The translations under genes and the position numbers were made by a program. From Candidatus Gastranaerophilales bacterium (GTDB taxonomy: Bacteria; Cyanobacteriota; Vampirovibrionia; Gastranaerophilales; Gastranaerophilaceae): 64,000 bases of DNA. The notes under the pieces were generated by a model. The model did no database searches, was not told the origin of the DNA, and saw nothing but the letters and a program-made list of their open reading frames with translations. The stretch is from assembly GCA_947588745.1 (NCBI GenBank), contig CANPYW010000002.1:55282-119281 (forward strand), read 5' to 3'. Of this stretch, positions 9,606-18,520 are shown piece by piece. Positions within the stretch are counted from its first letter, which is position 1. The number at the start of each line of letters is the position of its first letter.

Positions 9606-10519
9606 TATGACTCCAGATTTTTCAACATTCTGTGTGTTAAAGAAATAAACTCTTTTTTTACATATTCAGGTTTGACAATCTTACAAAATTCACCGTATTT
9701 CAAGAGTCTGAGTAATAAAGTATCTTTATCTTCCGCCGTATTCGATATAGTTATATGATTCGGACTAAAATCAATTACACTTTCTGATTCTTTCAGCTTA
9801 TATATAGAAGCTAATCTGCCTCTTATTTCAAATACAACTGCATTTAGATAGTTAATATCCAGTTTCTTTTTTGGCAGTTGTTCCATTTTTACAATTTTAT
9901 CTATATAAATTCGCTTATTTTTTGCAATCTGCGGTATATAACAAACAATATAATATCTACCGTTTTTCTCGGATATTTGCTTTAATTCAACCGTCTGTTC
10001 GTCAATAATGGAATTTGTTATCTTATAAATAAGCTGTACATACTGATTTTCAGATAACATGTTTTCTAAGGTTTGAAGAACATTATCCTGAATGTTTTTA
10101 CTCTTAACCTGCTCATTGTTATAAACGATTTTATCAAACAAACCATCAACGTCGAAATCCACATATTTATTAATTTTATGTACAATATGCTCTAATATGT
10201 CTTTTGATTCTTTATTATGTAAGTTTTTATAATTATTTAAAATAAGGATAAGCACATTTTCTTCTTCTTTAGAAAGATTGAGTTTAAAAAGTGCATTTTT
10301 AAAATAATACCTATTCCCCCGACGCTTTAATCCGATACCTAATGCCTGAAACGTATTAAAATATTTAAGAAAAGCCTCCGGAGTATACACTTCATAGGAA
10401 TGCCCTCTTTCTTTCAATTCGGCAATAAGCTCACGCCTTGAAAGCTCTTTGTTCAAAAGAATTTTCAATATTTCTAAAATTCTAATTCCCGCATCAAAAT
10501 TTTTTTCTGCTTTTACCAT
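9605..10519 (-). CDS. WYL-domain transcriptional regulator (downstream copy)
   Basis: 304-residue protein with an N-terminal winged-helix-like region (residues about 8-75: RILEILKILLNKELSRRELIAEL) and a C-terminal WYL-type ligand-binding domain (about 150-225), where the signature is degenerate (YYIVCYIPQ). Such proteins are usually transcription factors responding to nucleic acid or nucleotide ligands, often linked to DNA damage or defence. Its ATG lies inside the end of the neighbouring WYL gene (7-base overlap), giving a PafB/PafC-like tandem. I infer that the two products act together, as PafBC does. Confidence 0.8.
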   Translation of the reverse strand: MVKAEKNFDAGIRILEILKILLNKELSRRELIAELKERGHSYEVYTPEAFLKYFNTFQALGIGLKRRGNRYYFKNALFKLNLSKEEENVLILILNNYKNLHNKESKDILEHIVHKINKYVDFDVDGLFDKIVYNNEQVKSKNIQDNVLQTLENMLSENQYVQLIYKITNSIIDEQTVELKQISEKNGRYYIVCYIPQIAKNKRIYIDKIVKMEQLPKKKLDINYLNAVVFEIRGRLASIYKLKESESVIDFSPNHITISNTAEDKDTLLLRLLKYGEFCKIVKPEYVKKEFISLTHRMLKNLES

Positions 10520-11454
10520 GGGTCATAATTCCTTTGAATAAGTTTTATTTTATCAATGATTTTTTCCCTAAAGAATGAAGGTTCTAATATTTTAAAATCT
10601 ATACCATAAAGTAAAAGTCTCTGGATAAAAGAAAATTCATTATTTACATTTGCTTTTACATCCATATAAGAATTCGTCTTTGCCAAAACAGTTTCATACT
10701 CTTGTTTCTCATAATTATCCATAGCATTTCCGAATAAACGATATATCACATAAAATGAACTTGCAGCCGGATATTTTTCTTTGTTATTCACCGATTTAAT
10801 TCTGCTTATTCGGGATAGTTCAAGATAACAATTACTTTCGTATTTAAAACTATAATTTAAAACATATAATCTTCTGTTCTCATATATAATTTTATAAGGC
10901 ACAATGTATATATCTTCACAGCCAAATTCCGGCGAATTATATTCCAACAGAACTTTTTTGTTTAGAATATTATCATTGAAGAAAGCGGCGATAACTTCAG
11001 GCTTAACATTACCAAGACTTTTTGTCATATTTACCAAATCAATTTGGTCTTGATTATCCGTTAATCGAGTTATTTTATTATATAAGCTATTTACTGTTAT
11101 TATATCTTTCCAAGTTACTTTATCCTCCAAATTATCTCTTAATCTTAACAATAAAACCATTTCTTCATCTGTTAAAATCAGAGAGAAAGGATTATATATA
11201 AGTTCATATTTAAAATCATTAGATCTCGCAGGTCGTGAAATTTTACAGCCAGCGGCTTTTAATGTAATCAATGTAATTCTTGCAGTATCTTTGGAACACG
11301 ACTTACTTGTAACAGGGTCTTCCTTTAATATTCGGACTATTTCCTCTAATGTACGCCCTTTTTCAAGCAACAATTTAAGAACAAGCAACGTCCTATATGC
11401 CGTTATACTTACTGATAAATTTTTATTATTAGAAATAAATTCATAACTATCCAT
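10513..11454 (-). CDS. WYL-domain transcriptional regulator (upstream copy)
   Basis: 313-residue companion of the next gene, with the same plan: N-terminal HTH-like region (residues about 18-75), a helical linker, and a C-terminal WYL-like domain (about 165-235) with motif LYVLNYSF in place of the canonical WYL triplet. The C-terminal extension (LLLYGIDFKILEPSFFREKII) matches the equivalent LLKYGEFCKIVKPEYVKKEFI of its partner, so the two genes are ancient duplicates. First gene of the operon that runs into DUF4127 and thrS. Confidence 0.8.
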   Translation of the reverse strand: MDSYEFISNNKNLSVSITAYRTLLVLKLLLEKGRTLEEIVRILKEDPVTSKSCSKDTARITLITLKAAGCKISRPARSNDFKYELIYNPFSLILTDEEMVLLLRLRDNLEDKVTWKDIITVNSLYNKITRLTDNQDQIDLVNMTKSLGNVKPEVIAAFFNDNILNKKVLLEYNSPEFGCEDIYIVPYKIIYENRRLYVLNYSFKYESNCYLELSRISRIKSVNNKEKYPAASSFYVIYRLFGNAMDNYEKQEYETVLAKTNSYMDVKANVNNEFSFIQRLLLYGIDFKILEPSFFREKIIDKIKLIQRNYDPW

Positions 11455-11560
11455 ATTACCATTTTAAATTAAAAAATATAATTAATAAAAAATTTTACAA
11501 TTTATTGTTACCTATTATGAAGTCAGTTATCATGAGTATATAAAACATTAAGGAATTATT
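11455..11560. other. divergent intergenic region
   Basis: 106 bases between the WYL operon and the deaminase gene; both must start here. An AAGGA ribosome binding site lies 7 bases before the deaminase ATG. I see no convincing -35/-10 pair and no strong palindrome that would mark an operator. Confidence 0.4.
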
Positions 11561-12025
11561 ATGGTAAAAGAATGGAATGAATATTTTCTTGAAATAGCTA
11601 AAACGTGTGCTTCACGTTCAAATTGTCTTAGGGCAAACGTTGGGGCGGTTATTGTTGGGGAAGATAAAAAAATTAAAGCAACCGGATATAACGGTACTCC
11701 TTCAAAAGTTATTTCCTGTTTTGAAGCAGGGAAATGTTACAGAATGGAAAATAATATTCCCTCAGGTACAATGTATGAAACATGCCGGAGTATCCACGCA
11801 GAACAAAATGCAATTATTCAAGCTGGACAAGACAGATGTCAAAATGCAACAATGTATATTTACGGACATAATTTCATCTGTATCCTTTGTAAACGTTTCA
11901 TTGTTCAAGCGGGAATTAAAGATGTTTATTTAAGAAAAGACGACAATTCGAAGATAGAACATATTTTGGTTGAAGAAATAAAAAAAGAATTATCTGATTA
12001 TAAACAATCACAAAGAACTTCATAG
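11561..12025 (+). CDS. deoxycytidylate deaminase family protein (ComEB-like)
   Basis: Zinc-dependent deaminase, most likely converting dCMP to dUMP for thymidylate synthesis. Zinc ligands are visible: H-A-E in IHAEQNAII near residue 74 (catalytic Glu next to the His) and C-x2-C in FICILCKRF near residues 108-111. The usual Pro before the first Cys of that pair is Ile here. The N-terminal Cys-rich segment SRSNCLRANVGAV is typical of dCMP deaminases. The length of 154 aa fits. The 3' end overlaps the convergent rubrerythrin gene by 28 bases. Confidence 0.88.
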   Translation: MVKEWNEYFLEIAKTCASRSNCLRANVGAVIVGEDKKIKATGYNGTPSKVISCFEAGKCYRMENNIPSGTMYETCRSIHAEQNAIIQAGQDRCQNATMYIYGHNFICILCKRFIVQAGIKDVYLRKDDNSKIEHILVEEIKKELSDYKQSQRTS

Positions 12026-12576
12026 TATCCTTTGTCTTTTTCGCATACAGGACACTTTTCTGGCGGTTCTTCACCCTCGTAAATAAATCCGCAATGAGAA
12101 CAAATCCACTTAACTTTATTCTCTCTTTTAAACATGGTTTCATTCTTCAGTCTTAAGTATAGTTTTTTGTATCTTAAACTGTGATGTTGTTCAATCGAAG
12201 CAATGTTTCTAAATGCGAGTGCTATTTCTTTAAAACCTTCTTCCTCGGCAGTTTGTGCAAATTGAGGATATAAAACGGAATGTTCTTCTTCTTCGTATTT
12301 TGCCGCACATAATAAATTTTCTTTTGTGTCCCCTAAACAAGACGGATACGAACTTGTAAATGCAACATCATCTCCATCTAAAAACTTAAAAAATACTTCA
12401 GCGTGTTCTTTTTCATTTAAAGCTGTTTGCCGAAATATATCAGCAGTTTGTATTAAACATTCTTCTTCTGCCTTAGAAGCAAACATACAATATCTGTTTC
12501 TTGCCATAGACTCTCCTGCGAATGCATTCATAAGGTTTTCTCTTGTTTTAGTACCCTTTAATATTTTCTTTGTCAT
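11998..12576 (-). CDS. rbr: rubrerythrin
   Basis: Non-haem di-iron peroxide-scavenging protein of anaerobes. The ferritin-like four-helix part (residues about 8-140) carries the iron-ligand glutamates in AGESMARNRY, NEKEHAEVF and EEEEHSVLY, plus IEQHHSLRY. The C-terminal rubredoxin-like domain has CSHC and CPVC knuckles around residues 159-178. The length is 192 aa, as usual, with an odd CDC at the very C-terminus. It suggests an anaerobic or microaerobic lifestyle. Divergent from the LipM-like gene with only 61 bases between them. Confidence 0.95.
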   Translation of the reverse strand: MTKKILKGTKTRENLMNAFAGESMARNRYCMFASKAEEECLIQTADIFRQTALNEKEHAEVFFKFLDGDDVAFTSSYPSCLGDTKENLLCAAKYEEEEHSVLYPQFAQTAEEEGFKEIALAFRNIASIEQHHSLRYKKLYLRLKNETMFKRENKVKWICSHCGFIYEGEEPPEKCPVCEKDKGYYEVLCDCL

Positions 12577-12623
12577 TTTTTTACTCCTGCTTTACATATA
12601 TTTTATAGAATATTTTTTTATGT

Positions 12624-12629
12624 TATAAA
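12624..12629 (+). promoter_or_regulatory. candidate -10 element just before lipM-like start
   Basis: TATAAA (within TATAAAAT) ends 8 bases before the lipM-like ATG, and no Shine-Dalgarno-like sequence precedes that ATG. If this is the true -10, transcription would begin almost at the start codon, giving a leaderless mRNA. AT-richness makes chance matches common. Confidence 0.3.
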
Positions 12630-12637
12630 ATACCAAT

Positions 12638-13306
12638 ATGGTTAGATTAATCGAATATAGTGAAAATACAGGCGAATATAATATGATGTACGACAAAGAA
12701 CTTTTGGATGAAGCCGTAAAAGGCTCTCAAAAAGAACCTGTTTTACGTTTTTACGGCTGGACTCCCGCCTGTGTATCTTTAGGGCGAAATCAATCAATTC
12801 AAAGTATAAATACCGATTATTGCAATGCAAATAATATCGATATTGTAAGACGTCCAACCGGCGGCAGAGGCTTATTTCACAATAAAGAAATTACATATTC
12901 TTTTATTTGTTCCGCAAATATATTACAAAACGGCGAAAGTGTAATAAATTCATATAAAGAAATTTGTTCTGCAATAATTAACGGATTTAAAAAATTAAAT
13001 ATAAATTTAACTATAGGTTCTGATAAACAGAAGAAACTTTCCCAAAGTTATTGTATGCTTTTATCTACAGGTGCTGATTTATGCTTTGATAATAAAAAGC
13101 TTATAGGCTCCGCTCAGTTTAGAAAGCAAAATTATATATTGCAGCATGGCTCAATACTTATTGATTATAATCCTCTTTTTATTGAAAATATTTTCCATGA
13201 AAAAATATATGATGAAATTACATACATAAACAAAATTAATCCAATGCTCAAACGAACAGATATAATTAATGCAATTACATCATCATTTATAAGTGCATTC
13301 AACTAA
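12638..13306 (+). CDS. lipM: lipoyl octanoyltransferase, LipM-like
   Basis: Member of the biotin/lipoate ligase fold (222 aa) that moves octanoyl groups onto lipoyl domains. Visible motifs are RRPTGGRG near residues 70-77, the GSAQ segment with the conserved Lys two residues before it, and LQHGSI near residue 165. Compared from memory with B. subtilis LipM, the catalytic Cys aligns with the Cys in SYCMLL at the same 18-residue distance from GSAQ, which favours octanoyltransferase (LipM) over ATP-dependent ligase. The alternative is a lipoate-protein ligase A. Converges on the next small gene with a 4-base overlap. Confidence 0.8.
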   Translation: MVRLIEYSENTGEYNMMYDKELLDEAVKGSQKEPVLRFYGWTPACVSLGRNQSIQSINTDYCNANNIDIVRRPTGGRGLFHNKEITYSFICSANILQNGESVINSYKEICSAIINGFKKLNINLTIGSDKQKKLSQSYCMLLSTGADLCFDNKKLIGSAQFRKQNYILQHGSILIDYNPLFIENIFHEKIYDEITYINKINPMLKRTDIINAITSSFISAFN

Positions 13307-13710
13307 TGTTTATAGCTTAATCTTACGGTAATAAATTCCTTAGTATTTCCAAGTGCTTTAAATATACGTGATTCATCATCATTTGTTGCTGCGGTAACAA
13401 AATATTTTTTTTGAGTATCATAAGGATTAACATAAAAATCAGCCTCGGTTAAATAAACCTTTTTTGAACCTTTTGGCAAATGCTGTTTATGAAGTCTATC
13501 CAAAAACTCTGCAAATTTTGATGAAGCATTATGAACGGTTCCGTCAGGTTTATCATCTGTATATTGAAAAACATCTTGCAATTTGTACTTCCGTAAATTA
13601 GGGTTTCTGTTAAAAGATAGTTTTAGCATATCCGGAATACTTGCTGAAGGTTTGTTATTTATTGAGAAACACATTAATGTTCCAAATGACACTGGCGAAG
13701 TTTTCATCAA
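13303..13710 (-). CDS. small protein of unknown function
   Basis: 135-residue protein I do not recognise. It has an ATG start preceded by a strong AAGGAG site, a plausible amino-acid composition, and a start region (PVSFG) of a type seen in many short hypothetical proteins of this bacterial group. It is basic, with no membrane segment and no known motif; residues 85-125 (VYLTEADFYVNPYDTQKKYF) look like a mixed alpha/beta domain. It lies alone, convergent with lipM and divergent from the M16 operon. Confidence 0.7.
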   Translation of the reverse strand: MMKTSPVSFGTLMCFSINNKPSASIPDMLKLSFNRNPNLRKYKLQDVFQYTDDKPDGTVHNASSKFAEFLDRLHKQHLPKGSKKVYLTEADFYVNPYDTQKKYFVTAATNDDESRIFKALGNTKEFITVRLSYKH

Positions 13711-13832
13711 CTCTCCTTTTTATCATGCTCCGTATATTTTAAAAATGAACAAAAAAAAACTTGCATAATTAATATAAAAATCTTTAAAATATGATACAAT
13801 TATGAAAAAAGATAATTTTATGAGGTTATATA

Positions 13833-15179
13833 ATGGAAGATTTAAAGAAAACACAAGCAATATATCCATATTTAGAAAAGCCTATAGAAATATATGAAAG
13901 ACCTTGCGGACATAAAATAATCTTTGCTTATAAATCCGGTTCTTTGATAAATATAAGCAGCTGGGTAAAAACAGGTGCTGTTAACGAAAATGACCATAAC
14001 AACGGTGTATCTCACTTCCTTGAACATTTAATGTTTAAAGGTACATCTAAACATAAAGCCGGTTATTTTGATAAAACTCTTGAATCAAAAGGTGGAATTG
14101 TAAATGCTGCGACTTGGAAAGATTATACTTACTATTACGTAACAATACCTAAAGGTTTAGACGGTAAAAATTTTGATATAACATTAGAGCTTCATGCCGA
14201 TATGATGCTCGACCCCATCATTCCTGATAACGAAATAGGATTGCCGTTTGATATTAACGATACAAACATTACAACAAAAAGAGAACGTCACGTTGTTATT
14301 GAAGAAATTAAAATGCGAAAAGATAAACCCTGGACAAGAATTTACAATAATACTAACGAAAATATGTATTCAAAACACCCTTATAAACGTGATGTTATAG
14401 GTAATGAACAAATAATATCTTCCATAACAAGACAAGAAGTTCTTGATTACTACAAAGAATTTTATACTCCAAACAACATTACGACTATTATTGTAGGAGA
14501 TATGAATTCTAAAGACATTATACCCAAAGTTATTAAAGCTTTTGATTTTAAAGGAAGAACAAATAAAGAAAATCCGGTATTTGAATCTGAAAAACCTCTT
14601 TCACAAACAAAATATGTGGAAGATTATTCTAAAATAAACACAGGATTTTTAATGTTTGGTTATTTGTGCTGTAGTGCAAAAGATACTAAAACATCTATAA
14701 TTTTTGAAGTAATATCAATGATTTTAGGGCTGGGGCAAAGTTCAAGATTGTATCAAAATTTAATTGAAAAATCAGAAAGTCACATTTTTAATGTGATATC
14801 AACAGAGTTTTCAGCAATGAGAGATATGAGTAACTTTTTTATTCAGGCTAATTATAAGCCGGAAGAAAAAGAAACAGCTATCAGTTTGATACAAAAAGAA
14901 ATTGAAGATTTATGCAAAAATGGCATTACAGAAAAAGAATTAATGAAAGCAAAGAAAAAACTTAAAGCCGATTTTGCCGAAAATGCAGAAACCGTTTCTG
15001 ATATTGCAGATACAATAGGTTTTTATATGACAGCTTGTAATAATCTTAGGTATATTGAAGAATACTTAAACATACTTAATGAAATTACAACCGATGAAGT
15101 TAAGAAAACTGCAAATGAATATTTAACAATAAACAAAGCGGTAATTTCTACCCTAATGCCTCTCGAATACAAAAATTAA
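13833..15179 (+). CDS. M16-family zinc peptidase, active subunit
   Basis: 448-residue insulinase-family metallopeptidase. The inverted zinc motif HFLEH is present at residues 63-67 (SHFLEHLMFKGT), and the downstream zinc-ligand Glu lies in the EEIKMRKD region near residue 150. There is no signal peptide, so it probably acts in the cytoplasm unless exported otherwise. The GAGG site 8 bases upstream supports the ATG. It is followed after 11 bases by a second M16 gene without the zinc motif, the typical arrangement of a heterodimeric M16B protease. Such enzymes degrade peptides or process secreted substrates; the substrate is unknown. Confidence 0.92.
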   Translation: MEDLKKTQAIYPYLEKPIEIYERPCGHKIIFAYKSGSLINISSWVKTGAVNENDHNNGVSHFLEHLMFKGTSKHKAGYFDKTLESKGGIVNAATWKDYTYYYVTIPKGLDGKNFDITLELHADMMLDPIIPDNEIGLPFDINDTNITTKRERHVVIEEIKMRKDKPWTRIYNNTNENMYSKHPYKRDVIGNEQIISSITRQEVLDYYKEFYTPNNITTIIVGDMNSKDIIPKVIKAFDFKGRTNKENPVFESEKPLSQTKYVEDYSKINTGFLMFGYLCCSAKDTKTSIIFEVISMILGLGQSSRLYQNLIEKSESHIFNVISTEFSAMRDMSNFFIQANYKPEEKETAISLIQKEIEDLCKNGITEKELMKAKKKLKADFAENAETVSDIADTIGFYMTACNNLRYIEEYLNILNEITTDEVKKTANEYLTINKAVISTLMPLEYKN

Positions 15180-15190
15180 AGGGACTCAAT

Positions 15191-16429
15191 ATGGAAAAGT
15201 ATACATTAAATAACAACATTGAAGTTATAATAAAAGAAAATATAAATACACCAAGAACTGCAATAGTTATCTATGTAAAATTAAATAAGCAGGAACAAAA
15301 AGCCGGCATTAATTTCCTTATGTCAGAATTATTACTACAAGGCACATCATCAAGAAATGCCGAAGAACTGGCAAATGAATTGGATGAAAATGCAATAGAT
15401 ATCATAATCGAAAAGAAATCTGATTATATAAGGCTAAAACTCTTATGCCTTAATGAAGATGTTGAACATGGTCTTGAAATATTATCCGATATTATATTAA
15501 ATTCAACCTTTAACAATTATAAAAAAGAAATTATAAAAATTAAAGGAGAATTTGAAGCTGATTTGGATTCACCAAAAGCTCAAACACAAGACGAATACTA
15601 CAGAACCATATTCAAAAATCATCAGTATGGGATAGGAAGAAAAGAAATTATTGAAAATATTGATTCAATTACAAAAGAAGATTTAATCAATGCTTACAAT
15701 GATTTTAAATACATACTAAAAAAGAATATTTCCTTTGCAGGGAATATACCTGCCGAACAAATTAAAAAATTGTTTGAAAAATATTTTGAAGAATTAAAAC
15801 AAAAAGAAACAGAAGATACAAGAATTATAGTTGCGGCATTAAAAGAAAATAGAATTTCATTAATACAAAAAGAAGACGCTAATCAGGCTCAAATCTTTCA
15901 AGGATGGAATATACCCAATATTTATTCAAAAGACTACCCCGCAATAATTCTTTTGAATACACTTCTTGGTGCTTCAGGATTATCATCCAGATTATATTTG
16001 GAACTAAGAGAAAAGAAAGGACTTGCATACAATATAAGAAGCACTTTTGAAGCGAATCTTTTGGGCGGACATTTCTTTATATACATTGCTACTGAACCTA
16101 AAAACATACAAACAGCATTAAATGGATTAAAAATCGAAATAAAAAAAATAACAGAAGAATATATATCTGATGAAGAACTTGAAAATGCTAAAAGTAGCAC
16201 CATTGGTAAACGCCAGTTTTACAAAGAAACAAATCTTCTTGAAGCTAATTTAAACGGGATTTATGAATACTTAAATCTTGGTTATAAATTTGAAGATGAA
16301 CTTATTAACAAAATTGCTGCATTAACAAAAGAAGATATATTAAAAACAGCCTCAAAATATTTTACTAAGCCATCTGCATTGTGCATTTTAGCCCCCCAAA
16401 AGGCTTTGTCTGATGCTAAATTATTATAG
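15191..16429 (+). CDS. M16-family peptidase, non-catalytic subunit
   Basis: 412-residue M16 homologue. The position of the HxxEH motif is occupied by NFLMSELLLQGT (residues about 39-50), so the zinc site is lost. It keeps the C-terminal Arg/Tyr motif SSRLYLELREKKGLAY (residues about 262-277), which in M16B heterodimers contributes to substrate binding by the inactive chain. The GGGACT site lies directly before the ATG. Partner of the preceding gene. Confidence 0.9.
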   Translation: MEKYTLNNNIEVIIKENINTPRTAIVIYVKLNKQEQKAGINFLMSELLLQGTSSRNAEELANELDENAIDIIIEKKSDYIRLKLLCLNEDVEHGLEILSDIILNSTFNNYKKEIIKIKGEFEADLDSPKAQTQDEYYRTIFKNHQYGIGRKEIIENIDSITKEDLINAYNDFKYILKKNISFAGNIPAEQIKKLFEKYFEELKQKETEDTRIIVAALKENRISLIQKEDANQAQIFQGWNIPNIYSKDYPAIILLNTLLGASGLSSRLYLELREKKGLAYNIRSTFEANLLGGHFFIYIATEPKNIQTALNGLKIEIKKITEEYISDEELENAKSSTIGKRQFYKETNLLEANLNGIYEYLNLGYKFEDELINKIAALTKEDILKTASKYFTKPSALCILAPQKALSDAKLL

Positions 16430-16474
16430 TTCTGTAAAAATACTATTAATTATGTTAAAATCAACAAAGAAGTT

Positions 16475-18070
16475 ATGGATAAATTAAATACAAATAATAA
16501 ATTAAAAAAAGAAATAAAAAAATTCCAAAAATCAGGTAATATTCAAAAGGCAATTGAAACCTGCAAGACTGCAATATTAAATGATGAAAATGATGCGGAA
16601 TTACATATTAAACTTGGTGATTTATATATGCAAAATCACTTAGATATTCATCAAATAAAGCAGTATGCTGATGAAGCTATAACTGAATATCAAAGGGCTT
16701 TGGAATCATGCGTAAATTCGTCTGAACTGTATTATAAAATTGCTATGGCTTTTTATTATAAACGTGAACTGGAAAAAGCCTCTAATTACCTAAAATTAGC
16801 GATTGAACACGCCCCAAAATCATCTGCGGCATATTATATGCTTGCTGAAATTGCTATGAAAAAGGGAGATTTTGTTGAAGCAACAGAAAATGCACTTCAA
16901 TCCGTTAAACTTGCACCGTTATCATCTTCACGTGCATATTATCTTTTATATAATATGATGATTTTGTCAGACAGATATAACTGGGTTGATAAATATATAA
17001 AACTTATTCAATCAATCATTACACTACCTTTTGATAAAGAAGCAGTTAAAGATGTTGCAAGAAGATTATCATATTTACAATTTGTTCCGAGTTTATTAAA
17101 AACATCTTTAATATTGTTCTTTCATGGTTTTAATGAAAAAATAATAGATATTTATAAAGAAACTCTTGATAAAGCTCCGGGGTTTGTTGAGCTATATATA
17201 AATTTAGGACGTTTGTATTTTGAATTAAAAAGATATGATGATGCCATTTGTGAATACAAAATGGCAATATGGCTGGACAGTTTAAATGTTAGAGCTTATT
17301 ATTATTTATGCTTATTATACGAGGAACAAAGAGATTTTGACAGGGCAATTGATGTTTGCGAAAAATTAATAGAATTACAGCCCCACATTGCTGATTTTCA
17401 TTGCAGAATGGCACAATACTTATATTTAAAAGGTGATATTACCGGTGCAATTGCACATTATCAAACTTCACTAACTTTAAGTAAAAATCCGCAATGGGCA
17501 AGTGTTGTTTCTCAGGCCCTCGGTATAATTTTTCAAGAAAATGTTAAAGATTTAGATGCGGCAATAAGTGCCTATCAACATGCTTACAGCCTAAATCCTA
17601 ATGATATAGATATATTTCTTAATTTAGGTAATGTATTTTTTGAAAAAGGTTCTTATGATAATGCCGTAATTGTATACAAAAAGGCACTTGAAGCATCACC
17701 TAATAATGCAAGACTTCATTGTAATTTAGGGTATTTATACTGGGGTAAAGGCAATTTAGATGAAGCTATAAAAGAATATGAAAAGGCAATAAAATATGAT
17801 AATACCTATGATATTGCCTACAATAATTTAGGAGTTATATATCTTGATGATTTAGGTATGGTAAAAAAAGCCATTGAATTATTTGAAAAAGCAAAAAAAT
17901 ACAATCCTAATTATGCACTAGCTAATTATAATTTGGCACGTTCAATTGCAATAACAGGTGATAAAGTTGAAGCGGCAAAATTATATCAAATTGCACTTGA
18001 TATAAATAAATTTACACTGGAACTTGACCCTGCTGATATAGAAGAAAAAATTCAGGATTTATTTATATAA
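16475..18070 (+). CDS. cytoplasmic TPR-repeat protein
   Basis: 531 residues with no signal peptide, composed of about a dozen TPR units. The C-terminal ones are canonical (for example N-L-G-N-V-F-F-E-K-G-S-Y-D-N-A-V near residue 385). The unit before residue 240 is more divergent. Presumed protein-docking scaffold. It follows the M16 pair after 45 bases and precedes the thioesterase by 18 bases, so it belongs to the same transcript. The ribosome binding site (AGAAG) is weak. Confidence 0.88.
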   Translation: MDKLNTNNKLKKEIKKFQKSGNIQKAIETCKTAILNDENDAELHIKLGDLYMQNHLDIHQIKQYADEAITEYQRALESCVNSSELYYKIAMAFYYKRELEKASNYLKLAIEHAPKSSAAYYMLAEIAMKKGDFVEATENALQSVKLAPLSSSRAYYLLYNMMILSDRYNWVDKYIKLIQSIITLPFDKEAVKDVARRLSYLQFVPSLLKTSLILFFHGFNEKIIDIYKETLDKAPGFVELYINLGRLYFELKRYDDAICEYKMAIWLDSLNVRAYYYLCLLYEEQRDFDRAIDVCEKLIELQPHIADFHCRMAQYLYLKGDITGAIAHYQTSLTLSKNPQWASVVSQALGIIFQENVKDLDAAISAYQHAYSLNPNDIDIFLNLGNVFFEKGSYDNAVIVYKKALEASPNNARLHCNLGYLYWGKGNLDEAIKEYEKAIKYDNTYDIAYNNLGVIYLDDLGMVKKAIELFEKAKKYNPNYALANYNLARSIAITGDKVEAAKLYQIALDINKFTLELDPADIEEKIQDLFI

Positions 18071-18088
18071 CGATAAAGGAAATTCCGG

Positions 18089-18502
18089 ATGGAATATATA
18101 CAAGAAATAAGAGTTTTATATAGTGATACAGATTCATACGGTGTTGTTTGGCACGGTGCTTATACAAAATGGTTTGAAGCTGCAAGAGTTGGTGTGGTTG
18201 AAAGTTTAGGGTTAAAACTCGAAGAACTTGAAGCTAATAATGTTTTATTTCCTGTTGTCGAAATGAACATTAGATATAAATCTTCAGCTAAAATGAATGA
18301 ACGTATTTTAATCAAAACTACCGTTTCGGAAGTAAAACCCGTTTCTATTTCATTTGAACACAAAGTATATGAGAAAAACACTAATACTTTAAGAGTTATA
18401 GCACATACAACAATTGTTGTAACAGATGGTAAAACAGGTAAAATGTTCAGAAGAATGCCTGAAGATATTTATTCCAAGTTTATTTCCGCTATCAACAAAT
18501 AG
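18089..18502 (+). CDS. acyl-CoA thioesterase, YbgC/4HBT family
   Basis: 137-residue hot-dog fold thioesterase. The 4-hydroxybenzoyl-CoA thioesterase signature is clear: YSDTDSYGVVWHGAYTKWFE at residues 11-30, with the catalytic Asp and His-Gly. In other diderms YbgC is linked to the Tol-Pal system and acts on acyl-CoA or acyl-ACP; no tol genes are nearby here. Last gene of the M16-TPR operon; ribosome binding site AAAGGA lies 10 bases upstream. Confidence 0.88.
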   Translation: MEYIQEIRVLYSDTDSYGVVWHGAYTKWFEAARVGVVESLGLKLEELEANNVLFPVVEMNIRYKSSAKMNERILIKTTVSEVKPVSISFEHKVYEKNTNTLRVIAHTTIVVTDGKTGKMFRRMPEDIYSKFISAINK

Positions 18503-18520
18503 TTTTTAATCATCATTTTT

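Noticed and set aside
13761..13800. Promoter TTGCAT ... TATGAT before the M16 operon
   Set aside because: The spacer is about 23 bases, outside the normal range, and AT-rich sequence makes chance matches likely.
18503..18520. Terminator between the thioesterase and csaB genes
   Set aside because: Only a 5-6 base AT-rich stem (AATCAT / ATGATT) without G-C content; too weak to call.
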